Shown: positions 40,747-49,165 of the stretch, in pieces
Numbering within the stretch: the stretch's first letter is position 1
Layout: the number at the start of each line of letters is the position of its first letter
Position numbers and translations under genes: made by a program
Origin: Pseudomonas sp. P8_229
Lineage (GTDB): Bacteria > Pseudomonadota > Gammaproteobacteria > Pseudomonadales > Pseudomonadaceae
DNA: 64,000 nucleotides
Assembly: GCF_034008635.1 (NCBI RefSeq)
Contig: NZ_CP125378.1
Location: forward strand, 3,283,501 to 3,347,500
Reading direction: 5' to 3'
The notes under the pieces: model-generated
What the model was told of the DNA's origin: nothing
The model's input: only the letters and a program-made list of their open reading frames with translations
Database searches by the model: none

Positions 40747-41299
40747 GTGCGTTCCTCATATATGTTGCGCTCCTGCTGTTGGCTGGCCTTCCTGGCGAGG
40801 CGGCCAAGCTAGCATAGCGTTTCAATGGCAGCCAACAGCGCTACGAGCGGTAAGCGGATGGCGTGTGGCAGGTTGTCGCATCGGCACAGCAGACTGTCGC
40901 CCCATCAACAACCGAACGGGTGTTTGATCGTGCAAACCCGTGGGCGTCGCGTAAAAAAAGGCGCGATGTTGCCAGCTTTGGCGGGGTGTTGGAAGCGCTA
41001 TCCGGCCGAACGTTCCTGAATCGCCCTTTTATTGTGCATCACACACTTTTTGAGTGTGTTTCTGGTGCACTGATTCGTCTTGAAAAGTGAGTCGCAGGGT
41101 AACGTTCTGGCGAATAGCCATTAATCTCAAGGACTTGCGATGACTGTCCGGTTCCGCGCAAAACCGCAGCCCAGAAGAGTTTGAAACATTTTGGCGCATT
41201 TATTGCGTGCAGAATCTGGAACGCCCCGTTGGTTTCTTTTTACGAGAAGGAAAACCAGACGGGACGGACGCAATCGCTTTCCTCGCAAAGGTAGTTCCG
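40747..41299. other. Spacer between divergent ABC transporter and permease genes
   Basis: 553 bp that must hold the divergent promoters. A strong imperfect hairpin at 41202-41274 lies just before the permease gene (separate entry). I see no further gene or repeat. Confidence 0.6.
41202..41274 (+). promoter_or_regulatory. Structured leader upstream of the amino acid permease gene
   Basis: Nested complementary segments: ATTGCGT (41202-41208) with ACGCAAT (41268-41274), and CCCGTTGGTTT (41225-41235) with AAACCAGACGGG (41252-41263, one bulged G). The fold ends 25 bp before the ATG at 41300. It could be a regulatory 5' leader RNA; no known riboswitch class is recognised. Confidence 0.45.
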
Positions 41300-42691
41300 A
41301 TGAGCAGTACCCCAAGCTCCAATGGCCTCGAACAGGGGCTCAAACCGCGTCATGTGACCATGTTGTCGATCGCCGGTGTTATCGGCGCCGGTCTGTTCGT
41401 TGGCTCCGGCCACGCTATTGCTGCTGCCGGTCCTGCCGTGCTGCTGGCTTACGCCGCCGCCGGTACCCTGGTGGTGCTGGTGATGCGCATGCTCGGTGAG
41501 ATGGCTGTCGCTTCGCCCGACACCGGCTCGTTCTCGACTTACGCCGACCGTGCCATCGGGCACTGGGCCGGTTTCACCATCGGCTGGCTGTACTGGTGGT
41601 TCTGGGTATTGGTGATTCCGCTGGAGGCCAACGCCGCCGCGACCATCTTGCACGCGTGGTTCCCTGGTGTGGGCATCTGGGCGTTTGCTCTGATCATCAC
41701 CATGCTGCTCACCGTGACCAACCTGTTCAGCGTGAAAAACTACGGTGAATTCGAATTCTGGTTTGCCCTGATCAAAGTGCTGGCGATCATCGGTTTCATC
41801 ATCCTCGGTCTGGCGGCGATCTTCGGCTTCCTGCCGAACAGCCAGGTCAGCGGCGTTTCGCACCTGTTCGACTCCGGCGGCTTTCTGCCAAATGGCATGG
41901 GTGCAGTGCTGGGCGCGATCCTGACCACCATGTTCTCGTTCATGGGTACTGAAATCGTGACCATCGCGGCCGCGGAATCGAAGAACCCGGGCAAGCAGAT
42001 CTCCAAGGCCACCAACTCCGTTATCTGGCGGATCGGTCTGTTCTACCTTGTGTCGATCTTCATCGTCGTGGCCCTGGTGCCGTGGAACGATCCGACCCTG
42101 GCCAACCTCGGTTCTTACCAGACCGTGCTGGAGCGCATGGGCATCCCGAACGCGAAAATGATCGTCGACATCGTTGTGCTGGTTGCGGTGACCAGCTGCC
42201 TGAACTCGGCGCTGTACACCTCGTCGCGCATGCTGTTCTCCCTCGGAAAGCGCGGTGACGCGCCAGCCATGTCGACCCGCACCAACAAAAGCGGCACGCC
42301 ATACTGGGCGGTAATGCTGTCCACCGGCGCGGCGTTCCTCTGCACCTTCGCCAACTACGTGGCGCCGGCTGCGGTGTTCGAGTTCCTGCTGGCCAGCTCC
42401 GGCGCCATCGCGCTGCTGGTGTACCTTGTGATCGCGTTCTCGCAACTGCGCATGCGCAAACAGCGCATGGCCCGCGGCGAGAAAATCGTCTTCAGCATGT
42501 GGCTGTTCCCGGGCCTGACCTACGCGGTGATTATCTTCATCGTCGCGGCGCTGACCATCATGCTGTTCCAGGAAGCGCATCGCGTGGAGATCCTCGCGAC
42601 TGGTTTGCTGAGTCTGCTGGTGGTGGCTGCCGGTTTGTTGGTGGCACGCCGTCGCAAGCTGGAAAAACGTGGCGCGGTGGTGTTGAACTGA
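41300..42691 (+). CDS. gabP: GABA-type amino acid permease (APC superfamily)
   Basis: A 463-residue inner-membrane protein with twelve hydrophobic segments. The first helix motif GVIGAGLFVGSGHAIAAAGP, followed by YAAAGTLVVLVMRMLGEMA, and GTEIVTIAAAESKNPGKQ in the middle are characteristic of the gamma-aminobutyrate permease subgroup. It imports GABA or a related omega-amino acid by proton symport. The ATG at 41300 is chosen because it starts at MSSTPSSNGLEQGLKPRH, typical of the family; the frame is open to 41207 without a ribosome site. Symbol is likely but substrate is not proven. Confidence 0.85.
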   Translation: MSSTPSSNGLEQGLKPRHVTMLSIAGVIGAGLFVGSGHAIAAAGPAVLLAYAAAGTLVVLVMRMLGEMAVASPDTGSFSTYADRAIGHWAGFTIGWLYWWFWVLVIPLEANAAATILHAWFPGVGIWAFALIITMLLTVTNLFSVKNYGEFEFWFALIKVLAIIGFIILGLAAIFGFLPNSQVSGVSHLFDSGGFLPNGMGAVLGAILTTMFSFMGTEIVTIAAAESKNPGKQISKATNSVIWRIGLFYLVSIFIVVALVPWNDPTLANLGSYQTVLERMGIPNAKMIVDIVVLVAVTSCLNSALYTSSRMLFSLGKRGDAPAMSTRTNKSGTPYWAVMLSTGAAFLCTFANYVAPAAVFEFLLASSGAIALLVYLVIAFSQLRMRKQRMARGEKIVFSMWLFPGLTYAVIIFIVAALTIMLFQEAHRVEILATGLLSLLVVAAGLLVARRRKLEKRGAVVLN

Positions 42692-42708
42692 TCCGTAACG
42701 CGTAATGC

Positions 42709-42748
42709 AAAACGGCCGCTGTCAGTGATGACTAGCGGCCGTTTTTGT
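42709..42748 (+). terminator. Rho-independent terminator after permease gene
   Basis: AAAACGGCCGCT and AGCGGCCGTTTT, 12-bp perfect stem with a 12-nt loop, then TTGTTT. Confidence 0.9.
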
Positions 42749-42790
42749 TTGTGCTACCGGTGGCGAAATATTCTGCGCTTCAGATCCGAA

Positions 42791-42958
42791 TCAGTTTTGC
42801 TCTCGCGAGAGCATGAAGTCTGAGCTGCATTTCTCCCCGTCGAACCATTCATCCCAAGTTAGTTGCTTAAGAGATTTAACAGGTTCGTTTGTAGGGATTG
42901 CTGCTGAGTCTTCTGTTTTCGGGATTTGCCCGTCCTCGCGTGAATCTGCTGTCTTCAT
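42791..42958 (-). CDS. Small antitoxin-like protein (55 aa)
   Basis: A 55-codon gene, too short for ordinary ORF filters. ATG at 42958 is preceded by AAGGACGTCAG, a good ribosome site. The end of the product (LTWDEWFDGEKCSSDFMLSR) resembles the C-terminal toxin-binding tail of VapB/AbrB or Phd-type antitoxins, in which a W-x2-W/F-F-D/E...DF-M-x-E/R-x-Q pattern recurs. No toxin gene follows it. So it is either an orphan antitoxin or a remnant. Convergent with the permease gene. Confidence 0.5.
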   Translation of the reverse strand: MKTADSREDGQIPKTEDSAAIPTNEPVKSLKQLTWDEWFDGEKCSSDFMLSREQN

Positions 42959-43003
42959 CTGACGTCCTTTTCTTGACCATACGTGAGCCTGAAGCGCAAA
43001 AAA

Positions 43004-43456
43004 TTACTCGGCCTTGGGCTCGCCGTCTTCTACCGACTTGCCATAAGCGTCCAGCGCAACCCCGAAATCGGTGATGAACTGTGGCTCGCTCAGCCAGGCC
43101 TGGGCCTCTTCGATCGTTACGCCTTCGGCCCACATGCGGTAGTCGATCAACATGTCGGCGGCCAGGTGGGTGGCGGCCATTCCTTCGTTGTCGGCGTTTT
43201 CCATGTCCAGCAGCTCTGGATGGTCAACGATGACGAACGCCAGTTCGCGCAGCAGGGTCAGCAGCATTTCGTTGCGGCTAATGGCTTCGGCGTCGCGCAT
43301 TTTGCTGAACATCGCCAGGGTGTATTCCGGGATCGGTTCGGCGAGATGGCCGAGATCTTCGTCCTGATCCAGCGGCTTACGGCCGACCATACGGATTTGC
43401 TTGGCTTTGGCCTTGGCGCGTTTGGCGCGTTTCTGTTGCTTGTTCAGGGATGCCAT
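43004..43456 (-). CDS. Conserved hypothetical protein, paralogue A (150 aa)
   Basis: A 150-residue acidic helical protein with a highly basic start, MASLNKQQKRAKRAKAKAKQ, the same as the neighbouring gene. The central segment contains ISRNEMLLTLLRELAFVIVD and the tail LIDYRMWAEGVTIEEAQAWL. No enzyme motif is visible. It seems to be conserved in pseudomonads as a tandem pair. It reads leftward, 6 bp after its paralogue, so both are co-transcribed. Function unknown. Confidence 0.7.
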   Translation of the reverse strand: MASLNKQQKRAKRAKAKAKQIRMVGRKPLDQDEDLGHLAEPIPEYTLAMFSKMRDAEAISRNEMLLTLLRELAFVIVDHPELLDMENADNEGMAATHLAADMLIDYRMWAEGVTIEEAQAWLSEPQFITDFGVALDAYGKSVEDGEPKAE

Positions 43457-43462
43457 GGGAGC

Positions 43463-43876
43463 TCAGTTCTTCTGTTGGGTTTGTGCGGCGATCGCGTCGG
43501 ACGCGGCCACATAGTCGGCCTGGAAGGCCGGGGATTCGATCCAGGCCAGCGCGCCGGCTTCATCGGTTTCTTGCGACCACTGGCGGTACTCGATCAGCGC
43601 GGCGAGGATGAAATCCATCGCGCCTTCTTCGCCTTCCTGCTCGAACACCAGTTCCAGCAGCGGGTCTTCGAGGAATGCCATGCACAGGGCTTGCTGGCTG
43701 ATCTTCTCGGCGTCGATCATTTTCTTGAACAGTTCGGTCAGGTCCACCGACTCGAAATCGATGCGGTCATCGTTCGGGTCCAGCTCGACCGGCGCTTCGG
43801 CGCGCTTGGTGCGGTTCTGCTTGGCCTTGGTCTTGGCCCGGGCGGCGCGTTTTTGCTGCTTGTTGGCGGAGGCCAT
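43463..43876 (-). CDS. Conserved hypothetical protein, paralogue B (137 aa)
   Basis: A 137-residue acidic protein with the start MASANKQQKRAARAKTKAKQ, followed by FESVDLTELFKKMIDAEKIS and a tail LAALIEYRQWSQETDEAGAL that aligns with the paralogue at 43004-43456. Duplicated genes of this kind arise by tandem duplication. No domain is recognised. It starts 29 bp from the end of the alpha/beta-hydrolase gene, so all three may share a transcript. Confidence 0.7.
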   Translation of the reverse strand: MASANKQQKRAARAKTKAKQNRTKRAEAPVELDPNDDRIDFESVDLTELFKKMIDAEKISQQALCMAFLEDPLLELVFEQEGEEGAMDFILAALIEYRQWSQETDEAGALAWIESPAFQADYVAASDAIAAQTQQKN

Positions 43877-43904
43877 GGTGTGTTCCGTCGTGCGTGGAAA
43901 GGGC

Positions 43905-44879
43905 TCAGCTGCGCGGCACTGTCCGCCCGGGTGAGTCGGGGGCCAGCTCGCCGGTTTGCAGCCAGGTCAGAGCGATGGGCCATAGTGTGGCTTGGTATGC
44001 GCTGCGAAAAAAGGCGAAATGTCCGACGTGTTGTTCGCCGATGTCTTGCGGCTCGATGCGCAGGTGGGTTTTGCGTGCATGACTGAAGTAGTCGAGCAGG
44101 CGCTCGATGGCCGGGATTGTGCCGTAGGGGTCGTCGCTGATACTGATTGCCAGAGTGCGCGCGCGGACGTTGCCGAAAGGCAGTCGAGCGCTTTTTGCCA
44201 TTAGCGCTCGACCGCTCGGGCGTCGCTCATAACGCGCTGTAGGCGTGCTCCAGTCGCGTACAACGCCGACTGGCGTGTCCTCCAGCCAGCCGAGTCGCTT
44301 GCCGGGAAAGTAGCCACAGAAGCGCGTCAGCAGTGGCATCAGCAAATGCCATTTGCCGAACATGCGCCAGCGCTGTTCCGGCGCATAGTCGCGCCAGTAG
44401 GCGAACTGCGCACCGACCGTCACCAGCCGACGAATGACCTGCCCGGACTCACCAAGCCCGGCCGCGCAACCGCCGAAACTGTGGCCGACCACGTCGATTG
44501 GCTGGCCGGGGAATTCCCGTTGAGCGCGTTTGAGCATCGCTTCGAAATCCAGCGCGCCCCAATCGGTCCACGAAGCCTTCAGTCCTTTCATTGAGTCAGG
44601 TCGTGATTCACCGATGCCCCGGTAGTCGTAGGTGATCACGTCGAAACCGTTGGCGAACAGATAATCGGCGAAGCGCGAGTAATGTCGGCAGCGTACCGAG
44701 GTGGCGGCGTTGATGATGACCACCGGGCGCTGGGCATCGAGCAGGGCGTGCCGCCAGGTGAAACCGCCGAGCACAAAGCCATCGGCGGCGACTTCCTTGA
44801 AGGCTTCACCGTGTTTCTCAGTCACAACCGGTGACTTTGACTGCATGTCTTGCGTTGCTGGCGCATCCTGACAGCTCAT
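43905..44879 (-). CDS. Alpha/beta hydrolase
   Basis: A 324-residue serine hydrolase of the alpha/beta fold. The nucleophile elbow is DVVGHSFGGCAAG, the oxyanion region PVVIINAATSV, then VITYDYRGIGES, and the catalytic His is in EQHVGHFAFFRS near residue 290. The acid residue is probably in ISISDDPYGT. Length and layout suggest an esterase or thioesterase of unknown substrate. The ATG at 44879 is preferred over 44936 because AAGG lies 9-12 bases upstream and the shorter form keeps the usual N-terminus. Confidence 0.82.
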   Translation of the reverse strand: MSCQDAPATQDMQSKSPVVTEKHGEAFKEVAADGFVLGGFTWRHALLDAQRPVVIINAATSVRCRHYSRFADYLFANGFDVITYDYRGIGESRPDSMKGLKASWTDWGALDFEAMLKRAQREFPGQPIDVVGHSFGGCAAGLGESGQVIRRLVTVGAQFAYWRDYAPEQRWRMFGKWHLLMPLLTRFCGYFPGKRLGWLEDTPVGVVRDWSTPTARYERRPSGRALMAKSARLPFGNVRARTLAISISDDPYGTIPAIERLLDYFSHARKTHLRIEPQDIGEQHVGHFAFFRSAYQATLWPIALTWLQTGELAPDSPGRTVPRS

Positions 44880-44946
44880 CGCTTTCGACCTTTTCGAGGA
44901 GCTGTCAACAATAGTCTTCGCGCCATCCGGGAACAATCCGCAGTTT

Positions 44947-46005
44947 CTATTCCGGGGATTGAAGGCTCAGGCGTTCTTCGATCAAGGCCTGTTCCCGATT
45001 GAGTTCGGCGCGCAGTTCTTCCTCACTCGGCAGTATCGTCTTGTAACTGCTGGCAAACAGTTGCTCATTGCCCTTGAGCATCGAGTAACGCGCGACCGAG
45101 TCGTTGCTCTCTGCACTCAGAATGATCCCGACTGTCGGCTTGTCGCCCTCACTGCGCTTGAGTTCGTCGTACATGCGCACGTACATGTCCATTTGCCCGA
45201 CATCGCGGGCGCTGAGCTTGCCGCGCTTGAGGTCAATGATCACGAAGCATTTGAGCAGGTAGTTGTAGAACACCAGATCGATGTACAGATCGTCACCATC
45301 GGTACTGATGCGTTGTTGCCGAGCCACAAAGGAAAAGCCTTTACCCAGTTCCAGGAGAAATCCCTGCAGATGGTCGATGAGGGCCTGTTCAAGGCGACTC
45401 TCCCTGACCTTGCCTGCCGAAGGCAGCCCAAGAAATTCGAGCATGACGGGATCGCGAATGAACTCACGCGGATGGGGTTTCATGGCTGCAATGTTGGTGC
45501 TGGCTTCTTCGATCAGATCGGCTTTGTCTCGACTCATCAGCAGTCGCTCGTAGTAGAGCGTATTGATCTGGCGATCAAGGGCGCGGCTGGACCAGTTCAG
45601 ATTGGCAGACTCTTCCATGTACCAACGGCGAGCCTTGTCACTGGTGACACCCAAAAGCCGTCGATAGTGGGTCCAGCTCAATTCGGAACGCACTGCGTTC
45701 CAAATTGGAAACAACTGATAAAAACTCCGCATATACCGCAGATTTCGATCATCAAACCCCTTCCCGAACTGCGCCGTCAAATCCTTCGCCAACAAGGCCA
45801 GCAGCTGCTTGCCATACCCCGCACGCTGGGCGCCTTGCTGCTCGAACTCGACAATATGCCGGCCGATCTGCCAACAGGTCTGCACTTGAATCGTATCAAC
45901 CGCACGCAGCACTTTTTGCCGCGCCTGACGAATCAGTTCGCCCAACTCCCCCAGCAATGAATCGATTTTCGGGTCTTGCGCGTCAGTCGGTTTTACCTGG
46001 CTCAT
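44947..46005 (-). CDS. DUF1016/YhcG-family PD-(D/E)xK nuclease
   Basis: A 352-residue protein of the YhcG type. The N-terminal half is helical (QVQTCWQIGRHIVEFEQQGA; FDDRNLRYMRSFYQLFP) and the C-terminal half has the PD-(D/E)xK core, DLYIDLVFYNYLLKCFVIID followed by LKRGKL, with D and D-L-K as the metal/catalytic residues, and DVGQMDMYVRMYDE. These proteins occur near restriction-modification systems and islands and are proposed nucleases. Here it is isolated with no methylase or specificity subunit beside it. I begin at ATG 46005 (MSQVKPTDAQDPK) rather than the longer frame. Confidence 0.85.
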   Translation of the reverse strand: MSQVKPTDAQDPKIDSLLGELGELIRQARQKVLRAVDTIQVQTCWQIGRHIVEFEQQGAQRAGYGKQLLALLAKDLTAQFGKGFDDRNLRYMRSFYQLFPIWNAVRSELSWTHYRRLLGVTSDKARRWYMEESANLNWSSRALDRQINTLYYERLLMSRDKADLIEEASTNIAAMKPHPREFIRDPVMLEFLGLPSAGKVRESRLEQALIDHLQGFLLELGKGFSFVARQQRISTDGDDLYIDLVFYNYLLKCFVIIDLKRGKLSARDVGQMDMYVRMYDELKRSEGDKPTVGIILSAESNDSVARYSMLKGNEQLFASSYKTILPSEEELRAELNREQALIEERLSLQSPE

Positions 46006-46262
46006 CGAGTCTTCCGCATCATTGGAAACAGACGCAAAGCATGCCAAGAGTCGCCGGCCGGCGATGTCGGGCGAGCCGGTGAATGCAGCAGGAAGACGGG
46101 ATGGGTGTTGCAGGACGTTGCCGACAAAGACGTTGTTACGAGCGATGGTCTGTAGTCCATTTCGTACACGCGCCAAGTTCCAATCAATCTAAAACAAGCT
46201 GCGCGGAGCCAAATCTAAAAAAGGGTAACGATTGGGTTTCTCTGAACCCGGGAGTCGCCATC

Positions 46263-46703
46263 ATGAAAAACATTCGTTCATTCATGCTGCCGTTCGCCGT
46301 TGTCGGTTGGCTGCTGTTGCCTGTCATGTCGCAGGCCGCCAACCTGGAACCGGTCGACAGTGCCGGTGTGCAAGTCCAGCAACAACAGCAAAACGGCATC
46401 AACTACCTGTCCGGCGGGATTGGCCTGGACGAGTCAAAAGCCATCCAGCAAACCCCCGGCTACAACCTGCACATGACCTACTCGGTCGGCATGCAGAACG
46501 AGTACGCCGCCAACGTCGACGTGACGATTGAAAAAGCTTCGGGGCAACCCGTGCTCACGCTCAATCAGGCAGGGCCGCTGGTGTATGTGCAATTACCGCC
46601 AGGCAAATACATCGTGCGAGCCACGCTCAATGGCCAGGAGCGGCGGGACGTGACTGACGTCGGCAGCGGCACGGCGCGCAATCTGGTGTTTCACTGGAGT
46701 TGA
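46263..46703 (+). CDS. Secreted protein with carboxypeptidase-regulatory-like domain
   Basis: A 146-residue protein with a signal peptide (SFMLPFAVVGWLLLPVMSQA, cleaved about residue 26) and a beta-sandwich mature part (NVDVTIEKASGQPVLTLNQA, then LVYVQLPPGKYIVRATLNGQ) of the carboxypeptidase regulatory-like type. The ATG at 46263 sits after AGTCGCC. Likely periplasmic; binding function not known. It is followed by its own terminator. Confidence 0.72.
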   Translation: MKNIRSFMLPFAVVGWLLLPVMSQAANLEPVDSAGVQVQQQQQNGINYLSGGIGLDESKAIQQTPGYNLHMTYSVGMQNEYAANVDVTIEKASGQPVLTLNQAGPLVYVQLPPGKYIVRATLNGQERRDVTDVGSGTARNLVFHWS

Positions 46704-46734
46704 AGTGGCTGCTGATTGATGCAGTCGTAAAGCA

Positions 46735-46766
46735 AGGGCGCGGGTACAATCCCGCGCCTTGTGTTT
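46735..46766 (+). terminator. Rho-independent terminator
   Basis: GGCGCGGG and CCCGCGCC around TACAAT, preceded by AA and followed by TTGTGTTTTG, 30 bp after the preceding stop. Confidence 0.7.
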
Positions 46767-46799
46767 TGTGGCGAAGGAAGTGCTGGTTTGAAAGGGATT

Positions 46800-47069
46800 A
46801 TGCGTATTGGCTCAGCGATGAGCCTGGCTTTGCTGTTGGCCGGTTGTGGAACGATGATGGGGCGCATGAACGGTGATTCTGCAGAGCCGTACTACAAAGG
46901 CGTCGACGGCAACTTGCACTTGCTTGGCGTGAGAGGGGGAGACGGCATGCCGTCCGCGGTCATCTGTTACATGATGATTGTTTGCCCGCTGATTACCGTC
47001 GTCTCCCTGCCGGTAGACGCTGCGCTCGACACGGTCTTGCTGCCGGTCGATTACGTCAACACCCTCTGA
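46800..47069 (+). CDS. YceK/YidQ-family lipoprotein
   Basis: An 89-residue lipoprotein. The signal sequence AMSLALLLAGCGTMMGRM has lipobox LAGC with Cys16. The mature domain has the YceK/YidQ pattern: YYKGVDGNLHLLG and a hydrophobic stretch before the C-terminal SLPVDAALDTVLLPVDYV. The ATG at 46800 is chosen for the signal peptide; an upstream ATG adds residues that break it. Outer-membrane lipoprotein of unknown role. Confidence 0.85.
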   Translation: MRIGSAMSLALLLAGCGTMMGRMNGDSAEPYYKGVDGNLHLLGVRGGDGMPSAVICYMMIVCPLITVVSLPVDAALDTVLLPVDYVNTL

Positions 47070-47082
47070 GGGCAACCTTGAT

Positions 47083-47433
47083 TTATCGCCGCGTGCGCTT
47101 GGCCTTCGGTTTGTCGGTCGGCTCGTGCGCCATTCGGTAAATCCATAATCCGAACCAGGCGATGGTCACCAGAAATACGGTGCCGATGCACTGCGACACG
47201 ATCTCGAACCAATACATTCGGGGTTGTAGTGCCAGGGTGTAGGTATGACGTGGACCTGACCGATTCCATGTGGTGATGGAGCCGCTGATCAAGCTGTGGA
47301 TGATCAGGTAAATCGACGCACAGATGAGGAAGGCGATCAGTACGCCGACGAGCACCGTCAGCCAGAACGCTACTCGACTCTGGCGATAGGGCGGCGGATG
47401 GGGCAGGGGCACGCGGGTTCTTTTCTGGTTCAT
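47083..47433 (-). CDS. Small membrane protein (116 aa)
   Basis: A 116-residue protein with two transmembrane helices (VAFWLTVLVGVLIAFLICAS; FEIVSQCIGTVFLVTIAWFG) and a basic C-terminal tail (KPKAKRTRR). The ATG at 47433 begins MNQKRTRVPLPHPPP; the open frame further upstream runs toward tRNA-Phe and is not convincing. Convergent with the YceK-like lipoprotein. Function unknown. Confidence 0.65.
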   Translation of the reverse strand: MNQKRTRVPLPHPPPYRQSRVAFWLTVLVGVLIAFLICASIYLIIHSLISGSITTWNRSGPRHTYTLALQPRMYWFEIVSQCIGTVFLVTIAWFGLWIYRMAHEPTDKPKAKRTRR

Positions 47434-47610
47434 CGAGTGGATGACCCTCTTCCATAAGGTGCGGCCAAAGTAGCGCGGATCGCCGTTGGCTGAAACCCGT
47501 CGACGTTGAAAACGCAGAGCGCAATTAAACTCGTGATGCCCGGGACGGATTTGCGTTTTTTCCGACAGCGCAAAAGGGCTGGAGTGAGCCGCCATCAAAT
47601 CGCAGGCATA

Positions 47611-47640
47611 AAAAAACCCTGAATCTTGCGATTCAGGGTT
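47611..47640 (-). terminator. Terminator of tRNA-Phe
   Basis: AACCCTGAATC and GATTCAGGGTT, perfect 11-bp stem with a TTGC loop; on the minus strand followed by T-rich sequence, 10 bp after the tRNA end. Confidence 0.88.
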
Positions 47641-47649
47641 TTCGGTATT

Positions 47650-47725
47650 TGGTGCCCAGAGACGGAATCGAACCGCCGACACGGGGATTTTCAATCCCCT
47701 GCTCTACCGACTGAGCTATCTGGGC
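47650..47725 (-). tRNA. tRNA-Phe (anticodon GAA)
   Basis: 76 nt including encoded CCA. The minus strand has acceptor GCCCAGA with TCTGGGC, D arm AGCTCAGTCGGTAGAGC, anticodon arm GGGGATTGAAAATCCCC (GAA) and T arm GCGGTTCGATTCCGT. It lies downstream of yggX on the same strand. No integrated element is next to it here. Confidence 0.97.
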
Positions 47726-47828
47726 AACGGGGCGCATTAAAAGGGTTTTTCGGATTTACGTCAACGACTTTTTTAAAATTTCTTAAATTAATTCCGTCGC
47801 TTACGATCCGACCCCCGATTTTGCGTGT

Positions 47829-48101
47829 TTACTCCGCAGGCGGAACGTAGCCTTCGGCCTTGGCGTAATCCTCGCCGGAGAAGTACTTGTCCATTTCGCC
47901 CTGAAGATATTTGCGATCTTCGGCGTTCATCATGTTCAGACGCTTTTCGTTGATCAGCAGGGTTTGGTGCTTTTGCCAGTCAGCCCAGGCCTTGGCCGAG
48001 ACGTGGTCAAAAATATCCTGACCTTTTGCGCCCGGGAAAGGAGCGCGTTCCAGCGCGGGCAATTCTTCTTTGTACTTACGGCACATGATGGTGCGGGTCA
48101 T
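47829..48101 (-). CDS. yggX: Fe(II)-trafficking / oxidative damage protection protein
   Basis: A 90-residue YggX protein that protects Fe-S clusters and helps keep iron available. The start [20 protein letters not shown] with Cys7 and the block [20 protein letters not shown] are typical. It overlaps the mutY stop by 4 bp, the usual proteobacterial mutY-yggX arrangement; YggX may support the MutY iron-sulfur cluster. Confidence 0.96.
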   Translation of the reverse strand: MTRTIMCRKYKEELPALERAPFPGAKGQDIFDHVSAKAWADWQKHQTLLINEKRLNMMNAEDRKYLQGEMDKYFSGEDYAKAEGYVPPAE

Positions 48102-49165
48102 GACGACTCTCCTGCGTTCAATACGGCGGCCGCGCGTTCGAGCAAGGTTTTGACCGGGGCAGCAAGGCCCAGGCGCGGCGGGGTGGCGAGGTTATACCAG
48201 AGCCAGTCGGCCTCGGCCACGTGATGGGCGGCCTCCTGTACCTGAACCAGCCAGGGTTCGATGGACAGCTGGAAATGGCTGAAGGTGTGGACGAGGCTTG
48301 GCAGCGCCTGCTGCTCGCCCATCGTCAGCGAGTGCTGATCGGCGAGATGTTGCAGGTCGTCGAGCTCATCGAGCTCCGGCAGGCTCCACAAGCCGCCCCA
48401 CAGGCCGCTGGATGGACGGCGATAAAGCAGAATCGCGCCGTCGCCATTGGCCAGCATCGGCATCAGCGTGCGTTTTTGTGGGATCGCCTTGCGCGGCTTG
48501 GGGATCGGGTAACGAGTCTCCAGGCCAAGCATGTGCGCCTCGCAGCCCTTTTCCAATGGACACAGCAGGCAGCTCGGTTTGCTGCGTGTGCACAGCGTGG
48601 CGCCGAGGTCCATCATCGCCTGGGTGTAGGCGTTGACCCGATCGTGCGGCGTGAAACGCTCTGCGTTGGCCCACAGTTGCTTGGCGACCTTGGGCTCGCC
48701 CGGGTAACCCTCTTGCGCAGTAAAGCGCGCCAGAACGCGTTTTACGTTGCCATCGAGGATCGGCGCGCGCAGGCCCATGCTGATGCTGGCGATAGCCCCG
48801 GCGGTGGACAGGCCGATACCCGGCAGGTCGGTGAGTTTTTCCACATCACGTGGAAATTCACCGCCGTACTGGCTGACGACGATCTTCGCGGTCTTCTGCA
48901 GATTGCGCGCGCGGGTGTAGTAACCCAGCCCGGTCCACAGGTGCAGCACTTCGTCCTCCGGCGCTTCGGCCAGCGCTTGCACCGTGGGCAGCGCGGCCAT
49001 GAAGCGGTCGAAGTAATTGAGCACGGTGCTGACCTGGGTCTGCTGCAACATGATCTCCGAGACCCACACCCGATACGGGTTGATGCCTTGCTGCCAAGGC
49101 AAATCGTGGCGGCCGTGGCGGTCGAACCATTCCAGCACCGCCGTGGAAAACTGCTCCGCTCTCAT
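48098..49165 (-). CDS. mutY: A/G-specific adenine DNA glycosylase
   Basis: A 355-residue MutY that removes adenine mispaired with 8-oxoguanine. Visible are the catalytic glutamate in [14 protein letters not shown], the helix-hairpin-helix [14 protein letters not shown], the catalytic aspartate in [12 protein letters not shown], the iron-sulfur ligands in the Cx6Cx2Cx5C cluster ([17 protein letters not shown]), and a C-terminal NUDIX-like domain for 8-oxoG recognition. It overlaps asmA upstream and yggX downstream by 4 bp each. Confidence 0.96.
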   Translation of the reverse strand: MRAEQFSTAVLEWFDRHGRHDLPWQQGINPYRVWVSEIMLQQTQVSTVLNYFDRFMAALPTVQALAEAPEDEVLHLWTGLGYYTRARNLQKTAKIVVSQYGGEFPRDVEKLTDLPGIGLSTAGAIASISMGLRAPILDGNVKRVLARFTAQEGYPGEPKVAKQLWANAERFTPHDRVNAYTQAMMDLGATLCTRSKPSCLLCPLEKGCEAHMLGLETRYPIPKPRKAIPQKRTLMPMLANGDGAILLYRRPSSGLWGGLWSLPELDELDDLQHLADQHSLTMGEQQALPSLVHTFSHFQLSIEPWLVQVQEAAHHVAEADWLWYNLATPPRLGLAAPVKTLLERAAAVLNAGESS

